Assembly (NCBI GenBank): GCA_052035235.1
Contig: JBPOHT010000045.1
Span: 30,135-94,134 of the forward strand
Length of the DNA: 64,000 bases
Direction: 5' to 3'
Origin: Solimonas_A sp052035235
Lineage (GTDB): Bacteria; Pseudomonadota; Gammaproteobacteria; Nevskiales; Nevskiaceae
Part shown: in pieces, positions 15,598 through 21,857 of the stretch
Layout: each line of letters opens with the position of its first letter
Numbering within the stretch: position 1 is the stretch's first letter
Notes under the pieces: generated by a model
Told to the model about the DNA's origin: nothing
Database searches by the model: none
What the model saw: only the letters and a program-made list of their open reading frames with translations
Made by a program: the position numbers and the translations under genes

Positions 15598-16107
15598 ATG
15601 CAGCTCCACCAGATCAACATCCAGTACGACCTGGCCGAAGACCGGCTGCAGCTGCGCATCAGCACGCGTGACCGGCAGGAATACCGGCTGTGGCTGACAC
15701 GTCGCTTCACGGCCCTGTGGTGGCCGGCACTGTTCGAGGTGCTGGGGCACAACGAGACGGTGCGCCAGCAGAGCGGCCCGGAGGCGCAGAAGGCGGTGCT
15801 GGAGTTCCAGCACCAGAACGCACTGCAGGACACCGATTTCCGCCAGCGCTTCGAGGCGGATGCGCTGGCGCCGGCCATGGCGCCGCTGCTGGTCAACAAG
15901 GTGCAGATGCGGCGCGATGACGCCGAGCACTACCTGCTGCTCGTCTCCCCGCAGGAAGGACAGGGCCTGGAAGTCCGCCTGCCGGACAAGATCATGCACG
16001 CGCTCGCCGGACTGCTGGCCGAGGGCGTGAAACAGGCCGGCTGGGGCATCGCGCCACCGGCGGCGGCGCAGGTGGAAAAGCCTTCCCCGGAGCGCAAGCT
16101 CAACTGA
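15598..16107 (+). CDS. conserved hypothetical protein coupled to the toxin-antitoxin pair
   Basis: A 169-residue soluble protein starting two bases after the doc stop, so probably cotranscribed. The first half reads as beta strands (NIQYDLAEDRLQLRISTRDRQEYRLWLTRRF, quoted here only as NIQYDLAEDRLQL and QEYRLWLTRRF). The middle is amphipathic helix (about 45-95), and the rest contains LVNKVQMRR and ADEYLLL-like strands. No signal peptide, membrane segment or catalytic motif is visible. I do not recognise a named family with certainty. It converges on the DUF938 gene with an 8-bp overlap of the 3' ends. Confidence 0.7.
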   Translation: MQLHQINIQYDLAEDRLQLRISTRDRQEYRLWLTRRFTALWWPALFEVLGHNETVRQQSGPEAQKAVLEFQHQNALQDTDFRQRFEADALAPAMAPLLVNKVQMRRDDAEHYLLLVSPQEGQGLEVRLPDKIMHALAGLLAEGVKQAGWGIAPPAAAQVEKPSPERKLN

Positions 16108-16693
16108 GCTGCCACACGCGACAACGGTTGTTCGCCGGCATTGCGTAGTCCTGCAACAGCTTCAGCCCCACGGCGGACGCCAGCGCATCCACCGCCTCCG
16201 CATCGCGGATTCCCCGCCGCGGGTCGCCGTGCTTCAGGGCCCGGTCGAAGTCGGCATTGCTCTGGCTGGTGAACTGCCCGCCGTAGTTGAAGGGGCCGTA
16301 GATCGCCAGCTTCGCGCCGGGGGCCATGATCTCCGGCAGTCGGCGGAACATCTCGCGCACCTGGTCCCAGCCCATGATGTGCAGGGTGTTGGCACTGAAC
16401 ACGGCGTCGTAGGCCGGAGCCGGCCAGTCGGCCTGGGTGACGTCCAGCACCAGCGGCGCCGGCGTGTTGGGCAGCGCCGCATCCTCCAGCCACAGGCGGA
16501 TGCCGTCGAGGTTCTCCTCGCGGTCGGCGCTCTGCCAGACCAGTTGCGGCAAGGCCGCGGCGAAGTACACTGCGTGCTGGCCGGTGCCGCTGCCGATCTC
16601 CAGCACGCGCTGCCGGTCGGCGAAGTGCTCGCGCAACACCGCGAGGATCGGCTCGCGGTTGCGCTCGCTGGAGGCGGAGTAGGGTTTGCTCAT
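16100..16693 (-). CDS. DUF938 SAM-dependent methyltransferase-like protein
   Basis: A 197-residue class I methyltransferase-like protein. The SAM-binding GxGxG loop is VLEIGSGTGQHAVYFA (about 30-45), followed by the acidic strand end WQSADREEN and ANTLHIMGW (about 103-111). The block GPFNYGGQFTSQSNADFD (about 139-156) is diagnostic of DUF938. The substrate is unknown. The ATG at 16693 lies in an ATGA overlap with the stop of the upstream MAPEG gene, so the two are translationally coupled. Confidence 0.87.
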   Translation of the reverse strand: MSKPYSASSERNREPILAVLREHFADRQRVLEIGSGTGQHAVYFAAALPQLVWQSADREENLDGIRLWLEDAALPNTPAPLVLDVTQADWPAPAYDAVFSANTLHIMGWDQVREMFRRLPEIMAPGAKLAIYGPFNYGGQFTSQSNADFDRALKHGDPRRGIRDAEAVDALASAVGLKLLQDYAMPANNRCRVWQLS

Positions 16694-17088
16694 ACGAGCA
16701 GGATGACGATGCCGCGCCAGAGGCAGAGCAGGCCGGTGACCAGCAGCAGCAGGAAGGTCAGCGCGGTGCCCCAGAAGCGGCCGAACTTCCACTGCGAGGT
16801 ATAGGACAGCGCGATGCCGTGCAGCAGGCGGGCCACCAGCAGCGTGGCGCCGAGCAGGTGCAGCAACCAGGGCGGCGTGACCCCGCCGGTCTCCAGCATG
16901 GCCAGCATCAGCAGGATCAGCGGCACGTACTCGGTGAAGTTGCCGTGGCCGCGGATGCGGCGCAGCAGTTCCTGGTCGCCACCGTCACCCAGGCTCACGC
17001 CTCGCATCCGCAGTTGCACGACGCGGAAGCTCAAGGCCAGGAACAGGATCGCCAGGGCGCCGGCGTAGAGCGGTGTGATGGTCAGCAT
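16690..17088 (-). CDS. MAPEG-family membrane protein
   Basis: A 132-residue integral membrane protein with four predicted helices (about 6-24, 57-72, 76-96, 108-130). It has the MAPEG hallmark LRRIRGHGNFTEYVPLILL (about 42-60) containing the conserved RxxxNxxEyxP pattern. Family members are glutathione-dependent enzymes or glutathione-binding membrane proteins. The ATG at 17088 has GGGGGAG nearby. It is coupled to the DUF938 gene by a 4-bp overlap. Substrate unknown. Confidence 0.88.
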   Translation of the reverse strand: MLTITPLYAGALAILFLALSFRVVQLRMRGVSLGDGGDQELLRRIRGHGNFTEYVPLILLMLAMLETGGVTPPWLLHLLGATLLVARLLHGIALSYTSQWKFGRFWGTALTFLLLLVTGLLCLWRGIVILLV

Positions 17089-17140
17089 GATCTCCCCCGA
17101 TTTCTTGTTGAGGAGCCTAGGCTAACGCATCCGGCGCATC

Positions 17141-17182
17141 TTTATTATTTATATAAATTTAATATTTATATTAAATAATAAA
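17141..17182. terminator. AT-only palindrome after pfkA
   Basis: Forty-two consecutive A/T-only bases: TTTATTATTTA (17141-17151) mirrors TAAATAATAAA (17172-17182), and the inner part is also near-palindromic. It begins directly after the pfkA stop on the minus strand, with a T run, and ends about 50 bp before the MAPEG start. It could act as terminator, as an AT-rich promoter element, or as a protein-binding site. Confidence 0.55.
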
Positions 17183-18271
17183 TCACACATCGCCCACGTA
17201 GATGCCCACCCCGCGCGCGGTGGCGATCAGGGGATCGTCAGGCTGCAGCAGGCGCGAACCCACGGTGACGTCGGACAGCGGCACGTCCACCACGCCTCGG
17301 TCCTGCCAGGCCACCATGCGGCCAAAGCGGCGATCCGCCACCAGCCTCACCGCGTGCACGCCGAAAGCCGAAGCCAGCAGGCGATCACGCGGCGACGGCG
17401 TGCCGCCGCGCTGCAGGTGGCCCAGGACAGTGACGCGCGTTTCCGTGCCGAGGCGGCGGCCGATCTCGCGCTCCAGGTAGTAGCCCACGCCGCCGTAGCG
17501 GAACTGCTCGCCTGGCAGGTTCACCGAGACGGGCTTGCCCTCCTCGGTCTTCACGCCCTCCGCCACCACCAGCAGGGCATGCGAGCGCCCCTGCGACAGC
17601 ACGCGGCGCAGGTGCGCCACCAGGCCATCGAGCGTGTACGGCAGTTCCGGCACCAGGATCACGTCGGCACCGCCGGCGATGCCGCCGTTGAGCGCGATAT
17701 GGCCGGTGTCGCGCCCCATGGTCTCCAGGATCATCACGCGGTGGTGGCTGGCGGCGGTGGGCTGCAGGCGGTCCAGCGCGTCGGTGACGACGTTGATCGC
17801 CGAGGCGAAGCCCACGGCGTACTCGGTACCGTGCACGTCGTTGTCGATGGTCTTGGGCACGCCCACCATGCCGATGCCGGCCTGGTCGCAGAGCCGGCTC
17901 AGGATGCGCATGGAGCCGTCGCCGCCGATCACCACCAGCGCGTCCAGGCCCAGTTCGCGCGCTCCGGCGGCGAAGTCCTCGGAGCGGTCGCGGAAGCTGC
18001 CGTCGGGCTGCGGGAAGCGGAAGGGGTCCCCCTTGTTGGTGGTGCCCAGGAAGGTGCCGCCTTCGCGCAGCAGGCCTTCGTCGAAGGACTCCGCGCGCAG
18101 TTCGCGGTAGCGTGGCGGCTTCTCCATCAGGCCCAGCGAACCGTCGAGGATGCCCAGCACGCGCCAGCCGCAAACCTGCGTGGCATGGTAGGTCACGGCA
18201 CGGATCACAGCATTGAGGCCGGCGCAGTCGCCGCCGCTGGTCAGTACGCCTAGGGTCTTGATGTCCTTCAT
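17183..18271 (-). CDS. pfkA: 6-phosphofructokinase
   Basis: A 362-residue phosphofructokinase that phosphorylates fructose 6-phosphate in glycolysis. Visible motifs are LTSGGDCAGLNAVIR (about 8-22, phosphoryl-donor site), VIGGDGSMRI (about 105), VPKTIDNDV (about 130, catalytic Asp), METMGRDTGH-like LETMGRDTGHIA (about 175) and HLQRGGTPSPRDR (about 300). GGDGS with Gly favours ATP, while Lys in PKTIDND is shared with PPi-dependent enzymes; this combination is seen in the longer group III ATP-PFKs. The ATG at 18271 is at the conserved N-terminus. Alone on the minus strand. Confidence 0.9.
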   Translation of the reverse strand: MKDIKTLGVLTSGGDCAGLNAVIRAVTYHATQVCGWRVLGILDGSLGLMEKPPRYRELRAESFDEGLLREGGTFLGTTNKGDPFRFPQPDGSFRDRSEDFAAGARELGLDALVVIGGDGSMRILSRLCDQAGIGMVGVPKTIDNDVHGTEYAVGFASAINVVTDALDRLQPTAASHHRVMILETMGRDTGHIALNGGIAGGADVILVPELPYTLDGLVAHLRRVLSQGRSHALLVVAEGVKTEEGKPVSVNLPGEQFRYGGVGYYLEREIGRRLGTETRVTVLGHLQRGGTPSPRDRLLASAFGVHAVRLVADRRFGRMVAWQDRGVVDVPLSDVTVGSRLLQPDDPLIATARGVGIYVGDV

Positions 18272-18480
18272 GCGGATCTTCTTCAGGGGCCTGGGATTGA
18301 GAGTAGCGCAGCAGCCGTATGGTTCGCCCCCGTCTGCCGGGGCACTTATAATCCCCGGCGGAATATGACCGACCTTGCCTGACCTGCTCCGCCCTTGCGG
18401 CGGAATGCACTCCCCACCGGCATCACGCATGCCGGCTCCTTTGCGGCTGCCCGGCGCAGCCTCGAACAGGTCAGGATTCC

Positions 18481-19509
18481 ATGTCATCCCATCCGCTACA
18501 CGGCGCGCTGCGCCGCATCGGTTTTCCCTTCCGCTACGTCCCGCTGCTGCCTGACGACGGCCAGCATCTGCCCGCGCGCGTGATCGCCCGCCATCGCGAC
18601 CGCTGCGAACTGCACGATGGCAGCCGTAGTTTTGACGCCCACTTCAGCCCCGACGAGGATCCGCTGGCGGGCGACTGGGTGCTGTGGCACGAGGACGGTA
18701 GCGAACGTCGCATCGTCTCGCTGCTGCCGCGCCTCAACCTGCTGCGTCGCGGCCGTGCCGGCGGCGACTCGCAGCCGCTGGTGGCCAACGTCGATACCGC
18801 GCTGCTGGTCATGGGCCTGGACGGCAACTACAAGCCCAACCGCCTGGAGCGCTTCCTGCTGCTGGCGCGCGCCTCCGAGGCCGTTCCCGTGGTGGTACTC
18901 ACCAAGGCCGATCTCAGCGGTGAAGCGGAGGCGCGCATCGCGCAGGTGCGGCGCCTCTGCGGCGATACCACGGCGGTGCTGCACGGCGACGCGCGAGATC
19001 CGCTGCTGCGCGAGGCATCGCGCCCCTGGTGCGGCGAAGGCCAGACGCTGGTATTGCTCGGCTCCTCCGGCGTCGGCAAATCCACCCTCTGCAACACGCT
19101 GCTCGGCACCACCGTGCAGGCAACCGGTGCGGTCAGCGCGGAGGGCGATCGCGGCCGGCACACCACCACGGCGCGGCGGCTGCTGTGCCTGCCGGACGGC
19201 GCCTGCATCATCGATACCCCGGGCCTGCGCGAACTGCGCCTGTCCGGTGACGAGACGCTGGGAGACGGTGCCTTCGAGGACGTGATGCGGATGGCGGAAC
19301 ACTGCCGCTATCGCGATTGCGGGCACGGCGATGAACCGGGCTGCGCGGTGCGTGGCAGCGTCGATGAAGCGCGGCTGCAGAACTACCACAAGCTGGAACG
19401 CGAGCTCGCGCATGCGCAGCAGACGGCGCTACAGAAGCGCGCCGCGAAGCAGGCGGACAAGGTCCTGCACCGCGAGCTGAAGCGCCACTACCGCGACCGG
19501 TATCGATAG
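18481..19509 (+). CDS. rsgA: ribosome small subunit biogenesis GTPase RsgA
   Basis: A 342-residue circularly permuted GTPase that matures the 30S subunit. An OB-fold domain (about 1-95) precedes the G domain, in which G4 TKAD (about 142) comes before G1 GSSGVGKST (about 195-203), G2-region GRHTTT and G3 DTPGLRE (about 244). The C-terminal zinc finger uses CRYRDCGHGDEPGC (about 279-292), with CxxxxC-H-C spacing. The ATG at 18481 has AGGATTCC upstream. It is divergent from pfkA. Cytoplasmic, bound to the 30S decoding centre. Confidence 0.95.
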   Translation: MSSHPLHGALRRIGFPFRYVPLLPDDGQHLPARVIARHRDRCELHDGSRSFDAHFSPDEDPLAGDWVLWHEDGSERRIVSLLPRLNLLRRGRAGGDSQPLVANVDTALLVMGLDGNYKPNRLERFLLLARASEAVPVVVLTKADLSGEAEARIAQVRRLCGDTTAVLHGDARDPLLREASRPWCGEGQTLVLLGSSGVGKSTLCNTLLGTTVQATGAVSAEGDRGRHTTTARRLLCLPDGACIIDTPGLRELRLSGDETLGDGAFEDVMRMAEHCRYRDCGHGDEPGCAVRGSVDEARLQNYHKLERELAHAQQTALQKRAAKQADKVLHRELKRHYRDRYR

Positions 19510-19552
19510 CGAAGGTTCATCGAAACAGGAAAAATTTCAGGAAATAATTTTC

Positions 19553-19581
19553 TTGCAAGCGCAATGAGCGAGGCGTAAAGT
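19553..19581 (+). promoter_or_regulatory. sigma-70-type promoter of a short transcription unit
   Basis: TTGCAA (19553-19558), a 17-bp spacer and TAAAGT (19576-19581), in an AT-richer patch after rsgA. A 7-bp hairpin TCGCATC/GATGCGA (19591-19609) followed by TTTTT lies right at the predicted 5' end, where it could act as a 5' stabiliser or early attenuator. Confidence 0.55.
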
Positions 19582-19631
19582 CCGCGCCCCTCGCATCGTG
19601 GTGATGCGATTTTTGTGAAGACCGAGATTCC

Positions 19632-19757
19632 ATGACCCACTGGTTCAGCATCGCAGACAGGAGCGCAAAACGGCACGCCAGCCGTGGCGGCGTCGCGCCT
19701 GCGTACTTTCTCGAACAGCGGTGCGGCACGAACGATGGCCTGCATTTCATCGACTGA
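19632..19757 (+). CDS. possible 41-residue peptide
   Basis: The frame opens at ATG 19632 (MTHWFSIADRSAKR...) and closes at TGA 19755-19757 with HFID. It lies wholly between a promoter-like sequence (19553) and a strong terminator (19808-19842), so the transcript could be a small mRNA or a non-coding RNA. The peptide is basic in its first half, with no signal or membrane helix. There is only a weak GAAG upstream, so translation is uncertain. I do not recognise it. Confidence 0.3.
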   Translation: MTHWFSIADRSAKRHASRGGVAPAYFLEQRCGTNDGLHFID

Positions 19758-19770
19758 TCCATCCTTGCCA

Positions 19771-19842
19771 GGGAGATCGGTCACCCCGATCTCCCGCGGA
19801 ACGCGAACCCCCGGGAGCCCAGCTTTCCGGGGGTTTTTCTTT
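19771..19842 (+). terminator. hairpin plus intrinsic terminator of the short transcript
   Basis: A first hairpin pairs GGGAGATCGG (19771-19780) with CCGATCTCCC (19786-19795). A second pairs CCCCCGG (19808-19814) with CCGGGGG (19827-19833) and runs into TTTTTCTTTT. The second is a textbook rho-independent terminator. Confidence 0.8.
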
Positions 19843-20050
19843 TGCGTTCGCAGCAGACACGAGGATTCGGCGGTGAGGACCGCCAGCAGGATTGGCGCTT
19901 TTCGCAGAGGCGCCAATAGGGGAACGAGGTGCGGCGCTTGTTCGCAGCGGAGCAGGTTCACAAGTCCTGCCCGGTGCGCCCGGCCCTGCCGAGGCGTATG
20001 CCGCGGAGTGCTCGCATCGCTCCCCCACCAGGAAGTTTTCAGCTTCCGTC
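19843..20050 (+). other. gene-free leader before the tRNA-like RNA
   Basis: No open frame of interest. It holds short perfect hairpins: GGCGGT/ACCGCC (19869-19884), ATTGGCGC/GCGCCAAT (19891-19917) and GGAAG/CTTCC (20031-20047). I looked for a sigma-54 promoter (GG-N10-GC with TGGCAC/TTGC), as expected if an RtcR-type activator controls the locus, and found no convincing match. Confidence 0.4.
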
Positions 20051-20123
20051 TTGAAGTTAGCTCAATCGGTTAGAGCAGATGATCCTAATCATCCGGTAGC
20101 GGGTTCGACTCCCGCACTTCGAT
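20051..20123 (+). tRNA. tRNA-Arg(CCU)-like RNA with a shortened anticodon loop
   Basis: A cloverleaf can be drawn. Acceptor TTGAAGT/ACTTCGA (20051-20057 with 20116-20122, one G-T pair). D arm GCTC/GAGC with loop AATCGGTTA. Anticodon arm GATGA/TCATC (20078-20082, 20089-20093). Variable CGGTA. T arm GCGGG/CCCGC with loop TTCGACT. The anticodon loop is only six bases (TCCTAA) instead of seven; with U33 at 20083 the anticodon reads CCU and residue 32 is missing. No CCA is encoded (the 3' flank is TCCGG), unusual for gammaproteobacteria. It heads the slipin-RtcB genes. It may be a tRNA mimic rather than a working tRNA. Confidence 0.7.
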
Positions 20124-20615
20124 CCGGTCCGCAAGGACCTGCACCGGGGACGCCCCGTGTGTGCGGCGCCGCTTCATCAGGGCTTGCCCTGATGGGACAG
20201 CACTTCATGCAGCGGCGCGATGGCCGGGGTGCCGCCGTCCGGGATGACGACGGCGCGTGAATGGCTGGAGGCGGCATCCCGTGCACCGGATGTCCCGACA
20301 CGCTGGACACGCGTCGCCGGATTCCAGGATCGCGGGGCCTCCCCTGACACGCCGTCAGGAGCGTCCCCTTCTATTCCGCCTGCAGGGGCAGGCAGGGCTT
20401 CCGCGGCCGCGGGAGGCGCCGTCGCATCAAGGGATGCGCGGCTCCCCGGGGCGGTGGACATCACCGCAAGTATTCAAGGGAGTTCGGCCATGGGCCAGGA
20501 CACGACCAGAGGTTTCGCGGCGGTCAACGCCGCCGCAGATGCGATCCGCGCCAGGTCGGCGAGCGTGGAGAAGAGTGGAGCCGGCAGAAACGAGGCGGGA
20601 AAGAGGAGAGCCGCC
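20124..20615 (+). other. hairpin-rich untranslated leader of the slipin-rtcB operon
   Basis: About 490 bp without a credible gene. It carries a series of perfect stems: GGTCC/GGACC closed by a GCAA tetraloop (20126-20139), CGGGG/CCCCG (20145-20157), CATCAGGGC/GCCCTGATG (20175-20194), GCCGTC/GACGGC (20234-20254) and CCTGAC/GTCAGG (20343-20359). The slipin frame is open through 20220-20615, but that stretch is low-complexity and lacks slipin-like sequence, so I treat it as leader RNA. Confidence 0.45.
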
Positions 20616-21752
20616 ATGATGAATTTGTTTGGAATGAAGCGCGTCGTGATCGGCGACGGTGAGCGCGGCCTGCTGTACCGCGACCGTCGCTTCGAGCGCG
20701 TGCTGGCGCCGGGCGTGACCTGGCTGTGGAGCTCGTCCGTGGACCTGCGCGTGGCCGATGTCACGCGTCCGGAATACGACGGCAAGGATGGCGACATGCT
20801 GGTGGAGCGCCTCGGCGCTGCGCTGGAGCGCGACTTCGTGCTGGCCGACATCGGCACGGACGAGGTCGGCCTGCTGTCGAAGAACGGCAAGCTGGAGGAC
20901 GTGCTGGCACCGGGCAGCCGCAAGCTGTACTGGAAGGGCCCGGTGTCGATCGGCGTGCAGCGGCTGCCGCTGGATGAAGGCCTGGAGCTGGAGCCCGCGG
21001 TGGCCAAGCGCCTGCGCCAGGTCGGCGTGCTGGACCGCTACGCGGTGAGCACGACCGTGCCGCAGGAGTCCGCCGGATTGCTGTTCGTGGATGGCAAGCT
21101 GCTGCGCGTGCTGCAGCCGGGCGCCTATGCCTTCTGGAACTTCCAGAAGAACGTGAGCGTCGAGCTGATCGAGCTGCGCCTGCAGTCGCTGGAAGTCAGC
21201 GGCCAGGAGCTGTTGACCCGCGACAAGGTCAGCCTGCGCGTGAACCTGTCGGCGACGATCCGCGTCAGCGACCCGGTGGCGGCACGCACCAAGGTCGCCA
21301 AGTACATCGACTACCTGTACCGCGAGCTGCAGTTCGGCCTGCGTCGTTCGGTGGGCCTGAAGACGCTGGACGAGTTGCTGGCGGACAAGGCGGCGATGGA
21401 CGGCGAGATCTTTGCCTATGTGGCCGGCCGCGTGCTGGCATTGGGCATCGAGTTGCTGGGCGTCGGCGTCAAGGACCTGATCCTGCCGGGTGAGATGAAG
21501 GAGATCCTCAACAGCGTGGTGCAGGCCGAGAAGGCGGCACAGGCCAACGTGATCCGCCGCCGCGAGGAGGCGAACGCGACGCGCTCGCTGCTGAACACGG
21601 CGCGCCTGATCGAGGAGAGCCCGACGCTGCTGCGCCTGAAGGAGCTGGAGGCGCTGGAGAAGGTGACCGAGAAGATCGACAAGCTGACGGTCTTCGGCGG
21701 ACTGGACGGCGTGCTCAAGCAGCTGGTGACGCTGCGCCCGGCCGCGCCGTGA
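20616..21752 (+). CDS. slipin (SPFH/band-7 protein) of the RNA-repair locus
   Basis: A 378-residue SPFH-domain protein. The N-terminus (KRVVIGDGERGLLYRDRRF) lacks a transmembrane helix. Two repeated beta modules follow (about 10-125, with GLLYRDRRFERVLAPG echoed by GLLFVDGKLLRVLQPGAYAFW at about 152). The band-7 domain proper is about 145-320 (LLTRDKVSLRVNLSATIRV). A helical C-terminus (EAALEKVTEKIDKL-like) probably oligomerises it. Slipins next to rtcB are a known recurrent pairing, though the role is unclear. The ATG at 20616 has AGAGGAGAG upstream and a second ATG follows at once. It is separated from rtcB by an intrinsic terminator. Confidence 0.85.
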   Translation: MMNLFGMKRVVIGDGERGLLYRDRRFERVLAPGVTWLWSSSVDLRVADVTRPEYDGKDGDMLVERLGAALERDFVLADIGTDEVGLLSKNGKLEDVLAPGSRKLYWKGPVSIGVQRLPLDEGLELEPAVAKRLRQVGVLDRYAVSTTVPQESAGLLFVDGKLLRVLQPGAYAFWNFQKNVSVELIELRLQSLEVSGQELLTRDKVSLRVNLSATIRVSDPVAARTKVAKYIDYLYRELQFGLRRSVGLKTLDELLADKAAMDGEIFAYVAGRVLALGIELLGVGVKDLILPGEMKEILNSVVQAEKAAQANVIRRREEANATRSLLNTARLIEESPTLLRLKELEALEKVTEKIDKLTVFGGLDGVLKQLVTLRPAAP

Positions 21753-21775
21753 GGCGGGTCATGAGCGGTAAAGTC

Positions 21776-21812
21776 GAGGGTCGCCCGCAAGGGCGGGCGA
21801 CCCTCTTTTCTT
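21776..21812 (+). terminator. intrinsic terminator between slipin and rtcB
   Basis: GAGGGTCGCCCGC (21776-21788) pairs with GCGGGCGACCCTC (21793-21805), a 13-bp perfect stem with a 4-base loop, followed by TTTTCTT. It lies 46 bp before the rtcB start and should strongly reduce read-through from slipin into rtcB unless relieved. Confidence 0.85.
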
Positions 21813-21857
21813 GTAACGAGGAGGATGCGACGCTCTACACAGCGCCGCAGGAACAAC

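Noticed and set aside
18375..18475. CCTGACCTG ... CAGGTCAGG inverted repeat between pfkA and rsgA
   Set aside because: Nine-base arms about 85 bp apart in GC-rich DNA can occur by chance; no regulator or structure is implied.
19510..20050. A known riboswitch before the tRNA-like RNA
   Set aside because: Hairpins are present but none of the conserved cores I can recognise (TPP, cobalamin, SAM, glycine, FMN) is there.
20220..20615. N-terminal extension of the slipin (132 codons)
   Set aside because: Pro/Ala/Gly/Arg-rich sequence without slipin similarity, containing several hairpins, while ATG 20616 has a strong ribosome-binding site and the usual family start.
19843..20615. Sigma-54 promoter for the slipin-rtcB genes
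   Set aside because: No match with both GG and GC at the required spacing was found. Near matches had spacers of 8 or 9 bases.
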